NCBI RefSeq assembly: GCF_000970025.1
Contig: NZ_CP009528.1
Location: forward strand, 1,351,168 to 1,415,167
DNA: 64,000 nucleotides
Origin: Methanosarcina barkeri MS
Lineage (GTDB): Archaea; Halobacteriota; Methanosarcinia; Methanosarcinales; Methanosarcinaceae
Direction: 5' to 3'
The position numbers and the translations under genes were made by a program. This document shows, piece by piece, positions 1 through 9,538 of the stretch (position 1 is the first letter of the stretch; every line of letters begins with the position of its first letter). Below the pieces are notes generated by a model. The model was not told the DNA's origin, made no database searches, and saw nothing but the letters and a program-made list of their open reading frames with translations.

Positions 1-1
1 A

Positions 2-472
2 AACGTTGCAAACGCATCAAGCCAGAAAGAGCTTCTGGTCGTTGTCAGGTCCGTACGCGAAGTATGGAATGATGCCGAGAAAGTCAGCCTTTCAAGCGCA
101 GGGCAGACTGTAAGCGAGAAAATCGGAGAATTTCTTGAAAAATCCGAAAATCTCTCTGAAAGGCTTGGAGTAAGAGTTGAGGGTCTAAGAGAAAATGGTG
201 TTGATACATCTGAACTTGAAATTAAACTTGCCAGTTACATTTCTTACATTAAATCCGCGCAGGAAAAGAAAGTAATGGCAGATTCCTTATACAGTGGTGA
301 GAATGTAACCCTAGTAGATATGCGAACTGCGAATAATTACCTCCGTCAGTCTCTCAATGATATCAGTAAAGCTAACAAGTTACTCAGAGAAATTTTTGGC
401 AAGCTCAAAGATTATGAAACCGAAGAGGATAATGGAACTGAGGCTAGAAACCTAACAAAACTTAGGGATTAA
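2..472 (+). CDS. C-terminal part of a coiled-coil protein (5' end outside window)
   Basis: Frame 2 is open from the first bases to a TAA at 470-472, so at least 156 residues of a longer protein are present; the ATG at 275 is internal. The visible part is charged and mostly helical, with heptad-like Leu/Ile spacing and no cysteines or catalytic motif. It resembles the helical tails of Methanosarcina surface proteins, but I do not recognise a family. The last ~14 codons lie in the first copy of a 46-bp repeat that continues twice past the stop, so the C-terminus may be recently evolved. Confidence 0.75.
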   Translation, partial: NVANASSQKELLVVVRSVREVWNDAEKVSLSSAGQTVSEKIGEFLEKSENLSERLGVRVEGLRENGVDTSELEIKLASYISYIKSAQEKKVMADSLYSGENVTLVDMRTANNYLRQSLNDISKANKLLREIFGKLKDYETEEDNGTEARNLTKLRD

Positions 473-565
473 GGGATAACGGAACTGAGGCTAGAAACCT
501 AACAAAACTAGGGAAAAAAGGATAATGGAACTGAGGCTAGAAACCTAACAAAATTTAGGTAAAGC
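428..565. repeat. 46-bp tandem repeat, three copies, spanning a stop codon
   Basis: Copies begin near 428, 474 and 520, each starting GGATAAYGGAACTGAGGCTA. The first copy encodes the end of the upstream protein and contains its stop; the other two are non-coding. This looks like tandem duplication of a gene 3' end. Confidence 0.9.
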
Positions 566-954
566 AACCTGAAAAACTCTAATCAGTACTGAAAAATATA
601 GCAGATATAGTTAATATTTAAATATAATGCCATTAGTATTGTAAATGTAACACCGTTAATTTTAACTGTAACATAATTAATACCGAATAGAATATGTTTA
701 ATTTTAAATTTGGAATGATTAATAACCAAATATAATACCTTTAGTTATAAAGGTACTAACTTTAGTTATAGATATGATCTTTTCAGTTATAAACATATTA
801 CTTTTAGTACCATATGTAACACAATAAATAGTTAAGAGATTAAGTAGTATTCCCCCAAAAGAATTACGATTTCTAATAAAAGGGAAAAATCTAGTCAGGG
901 GATGAGACTGGAAAATTTATTGAAAGAAAAATCACATAATTAAGGAGGTAGAAA
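566..954. other. AT-rich intergenic region without a gene
   Basis: No supported ORF. It holds loosely repeated TTAGTTATA/TAATTTTAA-like segments. The only clear signal is AAGGAGGT near 941-948, the ribosome-binding site of the lipoprotein at 955. Confidence 0.6.
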
Positions 955-1221
955 ATGGTTAAATTCGTTCACCTGCTTGTACTGTCAGCTTTAATTATCT
1001 GGCTTGCAGCATCCGGTTGTGTTGGGAACAGTACGTCTGAAATAGAGAAGACAGGAGTAAACTCAAACGCAGTCGGGGCAGGGAATGCGGTACCAACTAC
1101 AGAAATGGAAATGGAACTTACGCAAGCAGATATCCAAGAGGTTGATTCCAATATGGAAGATCTCGAAGACTTGCTTAAGGAGGCAAGCCCTGAAGAAGAT
1201 ATAGAAATTGAAGAGTTGTGA
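955..1221 (+). CDS. Small predicted lipoprotein
   Basis: An 88-residue protein. The start is supported by AAGGAGGT 6-8 bases upstream. Residues 1-22 form a signal peptide (basic start, hydrophobic core LLVLSALIIWLAA) followed by a lipobox-like ASGC, so Cys22 is probably lipid-anchored and the protein faces the outside. The mature part is Ser/Thr/Asn-rich, then strongly acidic (many Glu/Asp, one Met-rich run, MEMEME-like). No known domain. It stands alone and converges with the phasin-like gene. Function unknown. Confidence 0.75.
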   Translation: MVKFVHLLVLSALIIWLAASGCVGNSTSEIEKTGVNSNAVGAGNAVPTTEMEMELTQADIQEVDSNMEDLEDLLKEASPEEDIEIEEL

Positions 1222-1260
1222 AATAGAAAAAAAGAAGTGAAAATATGCTAAAAACCGTTT

Positions 1261-1587
1261 TCACTTGAAAAATATCTTTTCTTTGTTTTTGAGTATTTGA
1301 ATTTCTTCTTCCAGTGTTTCTATTCTGGACTCAAGTTCATGCATATCTTTTTTAGTAAAAATGTCGGTTTTTGATATAGATTCCTGAATCTTCTCAGAGA
1401 TTTTCTTCTCAAGATCAAGCTTCTGTTTTTTTCGTTCTTCAAGCATATCTTGGACAGCTTTTTTGCCTTCTTCCTTACTGATGTCCCCTTTATCAACAAG
1501 TTCCTTTACAAGATCATCTATCTTATCTTCGGTTATTGCCCAGAGGCCGGCTCCTATAAGCCCAAGTTTTCTGATGGATTCCCTCAT
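1261..1587 (-). CDS. Phasin-like / polyhydroxyalkanoate granule-associated family small protein
   Basis: A 108-residue protein starting MRESIRKLGLIGAGL. A short amphipathic N-terminus (1-20) is followed by a Lys/Glu-rich helix and a long C-terminal coiled coil (about 75-105). The pattern 'hydrophobic start, DKIDDLVKELVDKGDIS.EEGKKAVQDML' is typical of the PhaF/PhaI-like phasin superfamily proteins found as short stand-alone genes in Methanosarcina. In bacteria these bind granules or act as stress chaperones; no PHA synthase is visible here, so a granule role is not implied. The coiled coil suggests oligomerisation. Confidence 0.65.
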   Translation of the reverse strand: MRESIRKLGLIGAGLWAITEDKIDDLVKELVDKGDISKEEGKKAVQDMLEERKKQKLDLEKKISEKIQESISKTDIFTKKDMHELESRIETLEEEIQILKNKEKIFFK

Positions 1588-2117
1588 GTATAAACACTCG
1601 CTTTTAAATTATCGATCTGGAAAAAGCTCACATGAAATAATTCTACATGAAAATAGTTAACTGATATGATCTCCAGGGATGTATTAAAAATTCCCCCTAG
1701 GAAGTAGGTAATGTATGGCTTTGTTTGAGATGTCTTGTGCGATCTACTTTCTATGACAATTTTCTATTCTGATCTGCACTATGTAATAGTTTTAGGTTTC
1801 GATCTACTTCATATGAAAGTTTTCTGTTCTTACATTATTTGTCTGTGTTTTATATAAATGTTTTCTGAGTATAGTTATCAGGCTTCTGACTTTATGTGAT
1901 CTGGGCTCGAGTTCTCTTCAGATTAATATTTTTAAAATGACCGGGTTATCATTAAGGAAACTATGTATCAGGAAACTATGTATCGAGGTTTTTTCTTAAT
2001 TTATTTACACTTGTATCCAGTCAAAACACCGAAAACAGGCACGATCAAACGCCGTTGCTTCTGTGTGTTTAACGTTAACAAATTACTTAGCCAAATGAAA
2101 ATATATAAATATATTAA
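1588..2117. other. Intergenic region with a diverged repeat
   Basis: No gene seen. A segment near 1739-1772 (CGATCTACTT...TTTTCTATTCT) recurs at about 1799-1832 with changes. The region carries the promoters of the two divergent neighbours. Confidence 0.6.
2100..2115 (+). promoter_or_regulatory. TATA-box region of the Hsp20 gene
   Basis: An AAATATATAAATATAT tract, 30-45 bases before the preferred ATG at 2145, fits an archaeal TATA box giving a short leader. No heat-shock operator was identified. Confidence 0.5.
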
Positions 2118-2144
2118 TTGATAATGTCGTTTGGGGGTAATTCT

Positions 2145-2444
2145 ATGGCAGAAACTTTAAAAGTCTCACCAAGTATATGCGCATATCCTGACGACAAATA
2201 CGAAAACCTTGAAATTGAAGTAGTTCTTCCTGGAGTGGATAAAAAAGACATTTCTTTTAAGATTACCGAGGACGGCTTTTACGTAAGAGCCAATAAGGAA
2301 GGGGTTGAGTATGCGGACAGTTACGCAGTCTGTTGCCCGATAGTCCCGGAAAAAGCAGTAGCCAAGTATTCAAATGGTGTACTTAAAGTTACAGTACCTT
2401 ATCAGCAGCCATTTGAGAACGCGGTGGATGTAAAAATCGAGTAA
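2145..2444 (+). CDS. hsp20: Hsp20/alpha-crystallin small heat-shock protein
   Basis: The frame opens further upstream (TTG 2118, ATG 2124), but the ATG at 2145 has GGGGG about 8 bases before it and gives MAETLKVSP, so a 99-residue protein is preferred. The alpha-crystallin domain covers nearly all of it: a VVLPGVDKKDI strand region, a two-Cys segment (AVCC) and the conserved NGVLKVTVP (G-x-L-x-x-x-x-P) near the C-terminus. It lacks a long N-terminal arm and an obvious I-x-I tail, so it is a minimal member. Family role: ATP-independent holdase for unfolded proteins in the cytoplasm. Confidence 0.85.
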   Translation: MAETLKVSPSICAYPDDKYENLEIEVVLPGVDKKDISFKITEDGFYVRANKEGVEYADSYAVCCPIVPEKAVAKYSNGVLKVTVPYQQPFENAVDVKIE

Positions 2445-2449
2445 GGCAA

Positions 2450-2546
2450 GAGCCTATCCCAAAACCTTGACTTTGGAATAATCACTCTAATTTCTAACGT
2501 GAAAATAGTATAGATTTGGGAATAAAATTGGTTTTGGGATGAGCTC
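2450..2546. mobile_element. MITE family A, 97-bp copy
   Basis: Ends are GAGCCTATCCCAAAACC and, in inverted orientation, GAGCTCATCCCAAAACC: 17-bp terminal repeats with two mismatches. CAA flanks both sides (possible 3-bp target duplication). It contains no ORF and lies just after the Hsp20 stop. Longer relatives (about 130 bp) are at 6800, 43904 and 54651. Confidence 0.75.
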
Positions 2547-2590
2547 CAATTTAAACTCGCACTTACTATATATTTTTATAATTGATTTTT

Positions 2591-2607
2591 TTCAACTGCG
2601 TAAGCCC
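2591..2607. repeat. Isolated end of MITE family C
   Basis: TTCAACTGCGTAAGCCC matches the right end of the element at 9402-9515 (TTCAACCGCGTAAGTCC). No matching left end was found nearby, so this is probably a leftover terminus. It lies in the rubrerythrin leader. Confidence 0.45.
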
Positions 2608-2648
2608 AGAAATATAATGTTCAGTTTCATAAAAAAAGAGGTTTTTAA

Positions 2649-3197
2649 ATGGAAAAAATGACAGAACAGAATCTTATCAACGCATTCGGAGGAGAAAGCC
2701 AGGCACATATGAGATATTTACATTTCGGAAACCAGGCTGAAAAAGAAAAATACTATAATGTAGCCCGCTTATTTCGCGCAATTGCTCATGCAGAATATGT
2801 ACATGCAGGAGACCATTACCGTGAGTTAAGACATCTCAATGGAGGATTTGTTGCAAATAGCATGGCAACTTTTGGTCCTGGCGATTCCTTAAAGAATCTT
2901 AAGCTGGCCATTGATGGCGAAACATACGAGATTGAAGAAATGTATCCTGCATACATTGAAGTTGCAAAATCCCAGGGAGAAAAAAGAGCACAAAGAAGCT
3001 TTGAATGGTCATATGCCAGTGAAAAAATGCATAAACAACTTTTTGAAAGGGCATTAGACTCGGTTAACTCAGGAAAAGATATTGATCTCGGTCCTGTCCA
3101 GGTTTGCGAAGTATGCGGATATACCTTTGAAGGAGAAGCACCCGACAGATGTCCTATTTGTGGTGCTCCAATGAACAAATTTACTGCATTTAAATGA
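2649..3197 (+). CDS. rbr: Rubrerythrin
   Basis: A 182-residue protein. Residues 1-140 are a ferritin-like four-helix diiron domain (NAFGGESQAHMRY; IAHAEYVHAGDHYREL; a later SFEWSYASEKMH helix). The C-terminus is a rubredoxin-like domain with two Cys pairs, CEVCGY and CPICGAP, holding one iron. Family role: cytoplasmic reduction of hydrogen peroxide using electrons from rubredoxin or a reductase, which protects strict anaerobes. Length is usual for the short rubrerythrins. It is monocistronic here. Confidence 0.95.
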   Translation: MEKMTEQNLINAFGGESQAHMRYLHFGNQAEKEKYYNVARLFRAIAHAEYVHAGDHYRELRHLNGGFVANSMATFGPGDSLKNLKLAIDGETYEIEEMYPAYIEVAKSQGEKRAQRSFEWSYASEKMHKQLFERALDSVNSGKDIDLGPVQVCEVCGYTFEGEAPDRCPICGAPMNKFTAFK

Positions 3198-3394
3198 ATA
3201 ATTATTCTGACACCTTCCCTTATCTACAAACAGGCAAATTTCTATCCTTTAGGTCCAGACTATTTCCTATAAGCTAAATCTGGGCTAATTTTTTTACTAA
3301 AAATCCCTCTTTCATTAGTAAAAAATTTGTGAGAATGACTCTCTTTACAAGCCAGTTTCACGAACATTCCCCAAGCCCTCACTACCAGAAGAAA

Positions 3395-3658
3395 TCACTC
3401 TGGAATTTTATTGTTTTTCTCCTTGCTTTCAAACCAGTCTGCAATTCTGGGCCAGAGAGACAGTGAAATTATCATGGAGATCACAAAAACAAAAATTGAG
3501 CCTGCAGCCATGTCTACATGGGTGTAGGCAATTTCTCCTCTTGAGATATTGGTCAAAAGAGCCCCGGAAAGGAAAATAATATCAAGCACTATCGAAGTGG
3601 CAAGACTTAGCAGAAGTACTACTTTTGGCCTGTTATCTGCAGAACCGAATGTTACCAT
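3395..3658 (-). CDS. Small two-TM membrane protein downstream of copA
   Basis: An 87-residue protein with two hydrophobic helices (about 12-35 and 50-70), a cytosolic basic/acidic tail (WFESKEKNNK) and no cysteines. It starts 53 bp after the copA stop on the same strand, so it may be co-transcribed with copA. No recognised family and no metal-binding motif. A role in the copper operon is inferred from position only. Confidence 0.6.
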   Translation of the reverse strand: MVTFGSADNRPKVVLLLSLATSIVLDIIFLSGALLTNISRGEIAYTHVDMAAGSIFVFVISMIISLSLWPRIADWFESKEKNNKIPE

Positions 3659-3711
3659 ATAAATCTCCTCTATTAAATTCTCTACTGTTAATTTTACGCT
3701 ATTTGCCCCGT

Positions 3712-6579
3712 TTATTTAAGCTTGCTTCTTTTCATTAACAGGGAATTGGTGGTCACTGAAACCGAACTTAGAGCCATGAAAGCAGCAGCAAGTGCGGGTG
3801 TAATTAGGACCCTACCAAAGAAGGGATAAAGAATTCCAGCTGCGATGGGAATACCGATCGAATTATACCCGAAAGCCCATAGCAGGTTCTGCTTGATCTT
3901 GTTTATGGTAAGCCGGCTCAGCTTAATAGCTACGACCACATCTCTTGGATCATTTTTGATAAGCACAATTTTTGCGGATTCCATTGCTACATCCGTACCT
4001 GCTCCCATTGCAATTCCAACATCGGACTGAATCAACGCAGGAGCATCATTAATGCCGTCACCCACCATTCCGACAAGCTTGCCCTCTTCCTGAAGCTTCT
4101 TAATTTCATTTGCTTTGTCTTCGGGAAGTACCTCTGCCAGCACTCTTGAAATACCTACCTCTTTTGCTATTGCATTGGCTGTAACAACATTGTCGCCTGT
4201 GATCATAACTACTTCTAGACCCATTTTGTTAAGAGTTTCAATAGCCTCCCTGGAGTTTTCCTTCAGGGTATCAGCAACTGCAACAAGGCCAATAATTTCG
4301 TCCCCGAAAGCTACGAGCATTGCAGTTTTTCCGCTCTCTTCAAAAGCTCGCATTTCAGCTTCTAATTCTTTAAAGGAAAATCCTTCTTCTTCCATAAGTT
4401 TGCGAGTGCCGAGCAAAATTCTTTTTTCTTCAAAGTAGGTTTCCACTCCTTTTCCGGGAATTGAATGAAAGCTTTCTGCTTTTCCTGGACTGATCCCCTG
4501 TTCTTCAGCCCCTTTTACTATAGCTTCCCCAAGGGGATGCTCGGAACCTCTCTCAGCCGTTGCTGCAATAAAAAGTACGTCCTTTTTCTCGTGACCGGGA
4601 ACGGAAACCAAATCTGTCAGCCTCGGAGTACCTGCCGTAAGTGTGCCTGTTTTGTCAAAAACGATAGCATCAAGTTTATGCGCTCTTTCGAGAGCCTCTC
4701 CACCTTTTATAAGAACCCCGTTTTCCGCACCTCTGCCGGTACCGACCATAATAGCGGCAGGCGTTGCAAGCCCGACTGCACATGGGCACGAGATTACAAG
4801 GACAGTAATGGCTATAAGCAGGGAAAATAGAAATGGGCTGATTCCACCCAGAGTTGCGGATTCCCCTACTCCATAGCGCCAGTACCCTATGAAGAACCAG
4901 AAGAAAAAAGCTAGAAGTGCAATAATGTGCACGGTTACTATGAAGTTTCCGGCAACAACATCTGCAACTCTCTGGATAGGAGCTTTTGTAGTTTGCGCAG
5001 TCTCAACAAGCCTGATTATCTGGGCAAGGGCAGTATCAGCCCCTACTTTTGTAGCTCGAAAATTGAAAGATCCTGTCTTGTTAAGAGTAGCTCCTATAAC
5101 AGTATCACCAGTGACTTTCTCCACTGGGATGCTTTCTCCTGTTAGCATGGACTCATCTACTGCAGAACTTCCCTCAACTATAATTCCATCAACAGGGATT
5201 TTTTCTCCGGGCCGTACGACAACAATGTCTCCAACTGCTACATCTTCGATAGGGACTTCCTTTTCAATACCGTTTACAAGGATTCTGGAAGTTTTTGCCC
5301 TGAGGCCCATCAGTTTTCTAATTGCTTCAGAGGTCTGACCCCTTGCCCTTGCTTCAAGATACCTGCCAAGGACAATGAAAATGATTAGAAAAGCTACGGT
5401 ATCATAATATAGACTATTATACCCGGGGCCAAGATCAAGAAATGTTGCTGCTACACTGATAAGATAAGCTGATCCTGTCCCCGCTGCAATCAGCAGGTTC
5501 ATGTCAGTTACGCCGTACTTAAATCCTTTGAAAGTCCCGACAAAAAATTGTCTGCCAGGGAAAAGGAGGACAAGAGTAGATAGTATAAAAAGAACGATAG
5601 GGTTGGAAAGGAAATCAGGTACAAAGGACAGGAAAGGAAACATCATGCTCATGTTTCCCAGCCCTATTGGAATTCCCAGAACAAGAGCAATTATCAGGTT
5701 ATTTCTCTGCTTCCTGATTTCAGCGTCTCTGGATATCTGCTCTCTGTCTTCATACTCAACAGCCTCGGTTTTAACAAATGCTCCATAGCCAATTCCCTGA
5801 ACTGCGGCAATTATTTCTCTGACAGAGACACGGGAGGAATCAAACTCTACAATTGCCTTTTCAAGCGGGAAATTCACAGATGCTGAAATCACGCCTTCAG
5901 TTCTATTAAGGACTTTCTCGATATTTGCAGCACAGGAGGCACAGCTCATGCCCTCAAGATTCAGAGTCACTGTGTCTTTTTCTACCTTATATCCAATAGA
6001 TTCGATGGTTTCCCCAATTTCTTTTGGAGAGATTAGTGAGGGATCAAAACTAACATTTGCCTTTCCAAGTTCAAGGTTGACAACTACTGAGTCTACGCCT
6101 GCTTTTTTCTTCAGTACTCTCTCAATATTTGAGGCACAGGCTGAACAGGTCATACCGGAAACCCCTAGTGTAATTTCTTTTCGACCGGTTTTCAGGCCTG
6201 AGGTTTGAGGTTCCTCTTCTACCAGTTCACAGGTTTCGGTCAGGGGACAGGTTTGAGGAGCCTCTTTAGGTTCCTCTGATTCCTCTAAAGCCGGTTCCGC
6301 AGTTTTTGAAGTCTCTCCTTTGGTCTCTGTTGTGTAGGGAACCTCTGTCCCAGCCTCTTCCTGAGCTTCACTTTCATGTTCTGTTGGATATCCTGCCTTC
6401 CGAATAGCTGCCTTTATGTCATCCAGGCTTATTTTTTCAGGATCAAAGCTAACCGTTGCACTTTCGGATTCAAGGTTTACGTCAACGGATTCTACCCCTT
6501 CAAGAGAAGAAATTGCATCTGCTACTCTTTTTTGGCAGTGACCACATGTCATGTCGTAAACATTTATAGTAACTTCCAT
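3712..6579 (-). CDS. copA: Copper-exporting P1B-type ATPase with three HMA domains
   Basis: A 955-residue heavy-metal ATPase. Three N-terminal metal-binding domains have Cys pairs MTCGHC (C12/C15), MTCSAC (C145/C148) and MSCASC (C213/C216). An acidic Glu/Pro/Thr-rich linker with two extra Cys (about 70-135) separates the first from the second. Membrane helices follow, then the TGE actuator (about 480), the CPC ion site (598-600), the phosphorylation site DKTGTLT (D642), SEHP of the nucleotide domain (about 679-682) and [11 protein letters not shown] plus HMA domains point to Cu(I) efflux across the membrane. Upstream on the same strand are a broken HMA gene and copZ, so this was one operon. 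A stub of a second copA lies at 10943. Confidence 0.95.
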   Translation of the reverse strand: MEVTINVYDMTCGHCQKRVADAISSLEGVESVDVNLESESATVSFDPEKISLDDIKAAIRKAGYPTEHESEAQEEAGTEVPYTTETKGETSKTAEPALEESEEPKEAPQTCPLTETCELVEEEPQTSGLKTGRKEITLGVSGMTCSACASNIERVLKKKAGVDSVVVNLELGKANVSFDPSLISPKEIGETIESIGYKVEKDTVTLNLEGMSCASCAANIEKVLNRTEGVISASVNFPLEKAIVEFDSSRVSVREIIAAVQGIGYGAFVKTEAVEYEDREQISRDAEIRKQRNNLIIALVLGIPIGLGNMSMMFPFLSFVPDFLSNPIVLFILSTLVLLFPGRQFFVGTFKGFKYGVTDMNLLIAAGTGSAYLISVAATFLDLGPGYNSLYYDTVAFLIIFIVLGRYLEARARGQTSEAIRKLMGLRAKTSRILVNGIEKEVPIEDVAVGDIVVVRPGEKIPVDGIIVEGSSAVDESMLTGESIPVEKVTGDTVIGATLNKTGSFNFRATKVGADTALAQIIRLVETAQTTKAPIQRVADVVAGNFIVTVHIIALLAFFFWFFIGYWRYGVGESATLGGISPFLFSLLIAITVLVISCPCAVGLATPAAIMVGTGRGAENGVLIKGGEALERAHKLDAIVFDKTGTLTAGTPRLTDLVSVPGHEKKDVLFIAATAERGSEHPLGEAIVKGAEEQGISPGKAESFHSIPGKGVETYFEEKRILLGTRKLMEEEGFSFKELEAEMRAFEESGKTAMLVAFGDEIIGLVAVADTLKENSREAIETLNKMGLEVVMITGDNVVTANAIAKEVGISRVLAEVLPEDKANEIKKLQEEGKLVGMVGDGINDAPALIQSDVGIAMGAGTDVAMESAKIVLIKNDPRDVVVAIKLSRLTINKIKQNLLWAFGYNSIGIPIAAGILYPFFGRVLITPALAAAFMALSSVSVTTNSLLMKRSKLK

Positions 6580-6621
6580 AGGATCTGCCGCCTATCCAGA
6601 TTTTTCAGGACTGCCCGGCGT

Positions 6622-7000
6622 TTAAAAGATTCTTCCGAGCTTTTCTACAGTTTTATATTTAGTTTTAAGCAAAGTAATTTGTATGAAATACGCATCAGTT
6701 ATCCGGCTGTCATAGGCTACACTTATAGTTCTTTCAGAAATATTGGCATATTTACTCTGAAAATCCCTAGAGGTATCCTGCCTTGCGATCTTATCCTTGG
6801 AGCCTATCCCAAAAGCCATTTCGTTCTTAATCATCAAGAATTTTCAGGACTGTTTTCATGATCAGAAACTTGATTGATTGTTCGGAATACAGGATTCAGA
6901 GAAGCAATTTTGAGTTTTGGGATCAGCTCTGTAGTAACTGCATGAAGGTTTAGTCTAGTATAAATGCAGTCTTTCCTGTACGTTTACCCCCAAAGCACAA
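6622..7000 (-). pseudogene. HMA-like copper-binding protein gene interrupted by a MITE
   Basis: The downstream half encodes ERTISVAYDSRITDAY and KLGRIF, matching the intact protein at 11182-11430. The 5' part begins TTG TGC TTT GGG GGT (MCFGG, against MCCGG in the paralog) at 7000. Between them sits the MITE at 6800-6929. Removing it and a 2-bp duplication restores alignment to the paralog around CRYC. There is also a one-base shift near 6945-6950, and a stop appears in the 5' half. The Cys pair is lost, so the gene is dead. Confidence 0.8.
6800..6929. mobile_element. MITE family A, 130-bp copy inside an HMA gene
   Basis: Ends are GAGCCTATCCCAAAA and, inverted, GAGCTGATCCCAAAA. There is no coding capacity. 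The flanks CCTTG and TGTAG correspond to an uninterrupted stretch in the paralogous gene near 11355-11375, which acts as an empty site. Confidence 0.8.
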
Positions 7001-7129
7001 TTACGTTTTTCAAACAGGTGCTTCACATATATGTAAAAGCTTGTACCTTTTAGTATAACTTTTTGGTATAATAACCTTTGAGACCGGTAAGAGATATTAC
7101 TGAGATATTACTTACGCAAGAATATCACA

Positions 7130-7336
7130 TTAGATAGGTTCATATCCGGCTTCCCTGACCGCATCTTTGACCTTTTCGAGGTTTTCCTTCCCTTCTTCAA
7201 AATCAACAGTTACCTGTTTGGTCTGAAGGTTTACGTCCGCCTTCTGTACACCTTCTACAGCTTCGACTGCTTTTTTAACTCTCATTTGACAGTGCATACA
7301 GGACATGCCTTCAACTTTTATGGTTTCTTGAGTCAT
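7130..7336 (-). CDS. copZ: Copper chaperone CopZ (copy 1)
   Basis: A 68-residue HMA-fold protein. The start at 7336 (MTQETIKVEG) has GGAG about 9 bases upstream, like its paralog; the longer frame to 7351 would include the RBS. The MSCMHC motif binds Cu(I), and the rest (VNLQTKQVTVDFEEGKENL) follows the beta-alpha-beta-beta-alpha-beta pattern. Family role: carries Cu(I) in the cytoplasm to CopA. It heads the copZ-HMA-copA gene set. It differs from the copy at 11581 at only a few positions. Confidence 0.9.
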   Translation of the reverse strand: MTQETIKVEGMSCMHCQMRVKKAVEAVEGVQKADVNLQTKQVTVDFEEGKENLEKVKDAVREAGYEPI

Positions 7337-8196
7337 GGTTTCAATCTCCAATTATAAATTTAAAATGTTATTATCTAAAATCAAGCTGTTAAACTTAGAG
7401 CTTCCAAGTATTAAATTCATATGTATAATTATGCAAAGATTATACAAATCACAATACTCAAGCCGTATCATTATGGTTTCAATATTGATCCTTTGGTCAG
7501 TGTGCTTAAATTTAAGCGCATAATTGGATATTTTAGCTATTAGCTATTTTAGCTATTAGCTATTTTAGCTATTAATAAATCAATGTACCTGAGAACATTG
7601 TTTTTTCAGTTAAACTGTGCAGTACTGGCTGAGAAAACAATAATTGAGATTACAATAATATTAGACTCTCATTAGACTCTCAGCAGTTAAAAACACGAGT
7701 TTAGATTACAACATTATCTGTGCTTGATTTTACACCTTAAGTACATAAGTTCTGGTTGTTTAAAAGGTAAAAATTTTTGTCTTTGTAGAAAGCCTACTTG
7801 AACCAACTCCCCTGGAGTCGAAAACAAACAAAAATACATCATACTATTTGGCATGAAATTACGGAACAAAACTGGCTTCCAATGTTCCTTTTGAGTTCCT
7901 GCTCCTTACCAAATTTAAGCCTTTTATGGCAATTCACTGATGTTTAGCGATGGTTCGAAAAGCCATAGTTAGGACAACTTTACTACCGGGGTAATGATGA
8001 GATCAATAGTCAAAAAGGGTAAAGTAGAGTACTTTCATTTGTTTGTGCCTGTTATTTGAATAATTTAGTGTGCGTTTAGCTCAAGTTGATGAAATAGCAT
8101 GTGTGTTTAGTTCAAGTTAATTAATAATTAGTATAGAGGAACACTTACAAAGTCAAAAATTCAGATTAACACAGGCTGTTTCCTGAGTTTTCTACT
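7337..8196. other. Long intergenic region, no supported gene
   Basis: About 860 bp without a convincing ORF; a 62-aa frame at 7335-7523 has no coding features. It contains the 16-bp repeat at 7531 and a diverged pair of segments around 8070-8093 and 8100-8123 (GTGYGTTTAGYTCAAGTT). It separates the copper genes from the cupin/flavin reductase pair. Confidence 0.5.
7531..7574. repeat. 16-bp tandem repeat
   Basis: TTTTAGCTATTAGCTA occurs 2.7 times in a row. Confidence 0.85.
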
Positions 8197-8742
8197 TCAC
8201 TCCATTCTGCAGTTCCAGTCATAGGGAATGATATCATTGTCAATAGGATTTACTCGTCTTTCATCCACGTCTTCGGGATTGTAAAATAGGGAAGGCATCC
8301 CTATAACCACAGATATATCATTTCCTACGTTTTTTGTACCATGGAATATTCCCGGGGGGATGTAAATAGTACGGGGATATTTTTCGCCCATAAAAATTTC
8401 ATTAAGAACTTTGTAAGTGGGAGAATCTGCCCTATAATCGTATAATGCAACTTTTACCATTCCAGTAGCACAAAACAGATGGTCTTCTTGTTTTGAATGG
8501 AGATGCCAACCTTTGATCATTCCAGGATATGAATATGATGCAATTATCTGCTTGATATTTTGTGCTTTCAGATCTTCATCGTCTAAACGTATGACCTCGG
8601 TTAATAAACCTCTTTCATCGCTGAACAATTTCATATCCCTTATAAAAACTCCTTCAATAAGTTTTTCACCGTAAAATCCTGGAATTTTTTGAACTCGTGG
8701 CTTTTCGAGTTCATTAAAATCTTCTATACTCATTACTTGCAT
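8197..8742 (-). CDS. Cupin protein of the dTDP-4-dehydrorhamnose 3,5-epimerase (RmlC) type
   Basis: A 181-residue protein. RmlC-like signatures: [13 protein letters not shown] near the start of the barrel, the W-H-x-H strand ([17 protein letters not shown]), LYDYR, and [13 protein letters not shown] with a conserved His. True RmlC epimerises both C3 and C5 of a dTDP-keto sugar; this protein lacks rmlA/B/D neighbours, so the sugar substrate is unknown and it could be a related isomerase. Its start overlaps the flavin reductase stop by 10 bp, so the two are translationally coupled. Confidence 0.75.
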   Translation of the reverse strand: MQVMSIEDFNELEKPRVQKIPGFYGEKLIEGVFIRDMKLFSDERGLLTEVIRLDDEDLKAQNIKQIIASYSYPGMIKGWHLHSKQEDHLFCATGMVKVALYDYRADSPTYKVLNEIFMGEKYPRTIYIPPGIFHGTKNVGNDISVVIGMPSLFYNPEDVDERRVNPIDNDIIPYDWNCRME

Positions 8743-9377
8743 TCTTGACCCTCTTCTTTTTTATATATCCTTTCGAGAGGATCTTTACCGTTCTTGAACA
8801 TAGCTCCATAAGGCTCAAATTTACCGATATCGTTGACAGTACAGAAATGCATACCATCGTCTGACCCTGTCATCATTAATGGTTTAGCTTTTTCTACGTC
8901 CCAGGAGCCATTTTCTTTGTTGTAGGCACTATCTTTCATCTCAAGATACACTACTTTTCCAATAATCAATGCGTAAGGAAAGCCATTGTATACTTCATCA
9001 ATTATGTGGTCCAGTTTGCATTCCATCCATGCATAGCATCCTTCAATTCCTGGAGCCTTGATCTTTTTTGAAGGTTTTTCCTTTAGACCGGCTAATTCGA
9101 ATTCATCAACATCGGGAGGGACGTGTGAAGCCGTTGGTATCACTTTATCTGCCATATCAGTACCAGGCATGTTAATAACGAATTCCCCTGTGCTTTTTAA
9201 ATTATCTAATGTATCTCTCCTTTTTGCTGAAGCTACACAAACTAAATCAAATGGGCGTAAAACAGGCATAAAGCAAGAATATGGAGCTATATTTCTAATT
9301 CCATTTTCACTGATCGTTGATATGAATGCCACTGGCAAGGGTACTATTGATTCTCTTTTGAAATTTTCCAATATCAT
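8733..9377 (-). CDS. Flavin reductase-like / flavoredoxin family protein
   Basis: A 214-residue FMN-binding split-barrel protein. Conserved features are PLPVAFIST near the N-terminus, [18 protein letters not shown], the [18 protein letters not shown] segment that contacts FMN in this family, and a later ECKLDHII strand. Family members bind FMN and move electrons (flavoredoxin) or reduce free flavin. It is the first gene of a two-gene unit with the cupin epimerase, an unusual pairing whose logic is unclear. Confidence 0.85.
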   Translation of the reverse strand: MILENFKRESIVPLPVAFISTISENGIRNIAPYSCFMPVLRPFDLVCVASAKRRDTLDNLKSTGEFVINMPGTDMADKVIPTASHVPPDVDEFELAGLKEKPSKKIKAPGIEGCYAWMECKLDHIIDEVYNGFPYALIIGKVVYLEMKDSAYNKENGSWDVEKAKPLMMTGSDDGMHFCTVNDIGKFEPYGAMFKNGKDPLERIYKKEEGQECK

Positions 9378-9401
9378 ATTACCACTACTCTATTTACAAT
9401 A

Positions 9402-9515
9402 GGACTTACACACTTGAATTACAAAATCAAGCACTTTAGGCGTTGTGACTTGTTTAGTGGTTTAGACAGTTGAAGATTTGATGCTATTGATTTCCCAGTT
9501 CAACCGCGTAAGTCC
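9402..9515. mobile_element. MITE family C, 114 bp
   Basis: Terminal inverted repeats GGACTTACACACTTGAA and GGACTTACGCGGTTGAA (17 bp, three mismatches) enclose a non-coding core. It lies between the cooC-like and flavin reductase genes. A lone end is at 2591. The ends resemble termini of Methanosarcina insertion sequences, but I cannot assign the parent IS. Confidence 0.65.
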
Positions 9516-9538
9516 CGTACAATTCTCTTATTTCGATC

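Noticed and set aside
4115-5338. Plus-strand frames inside copA
   Set aside because: They are antisense shadows of the P-type ATPase with no domain or start signal.
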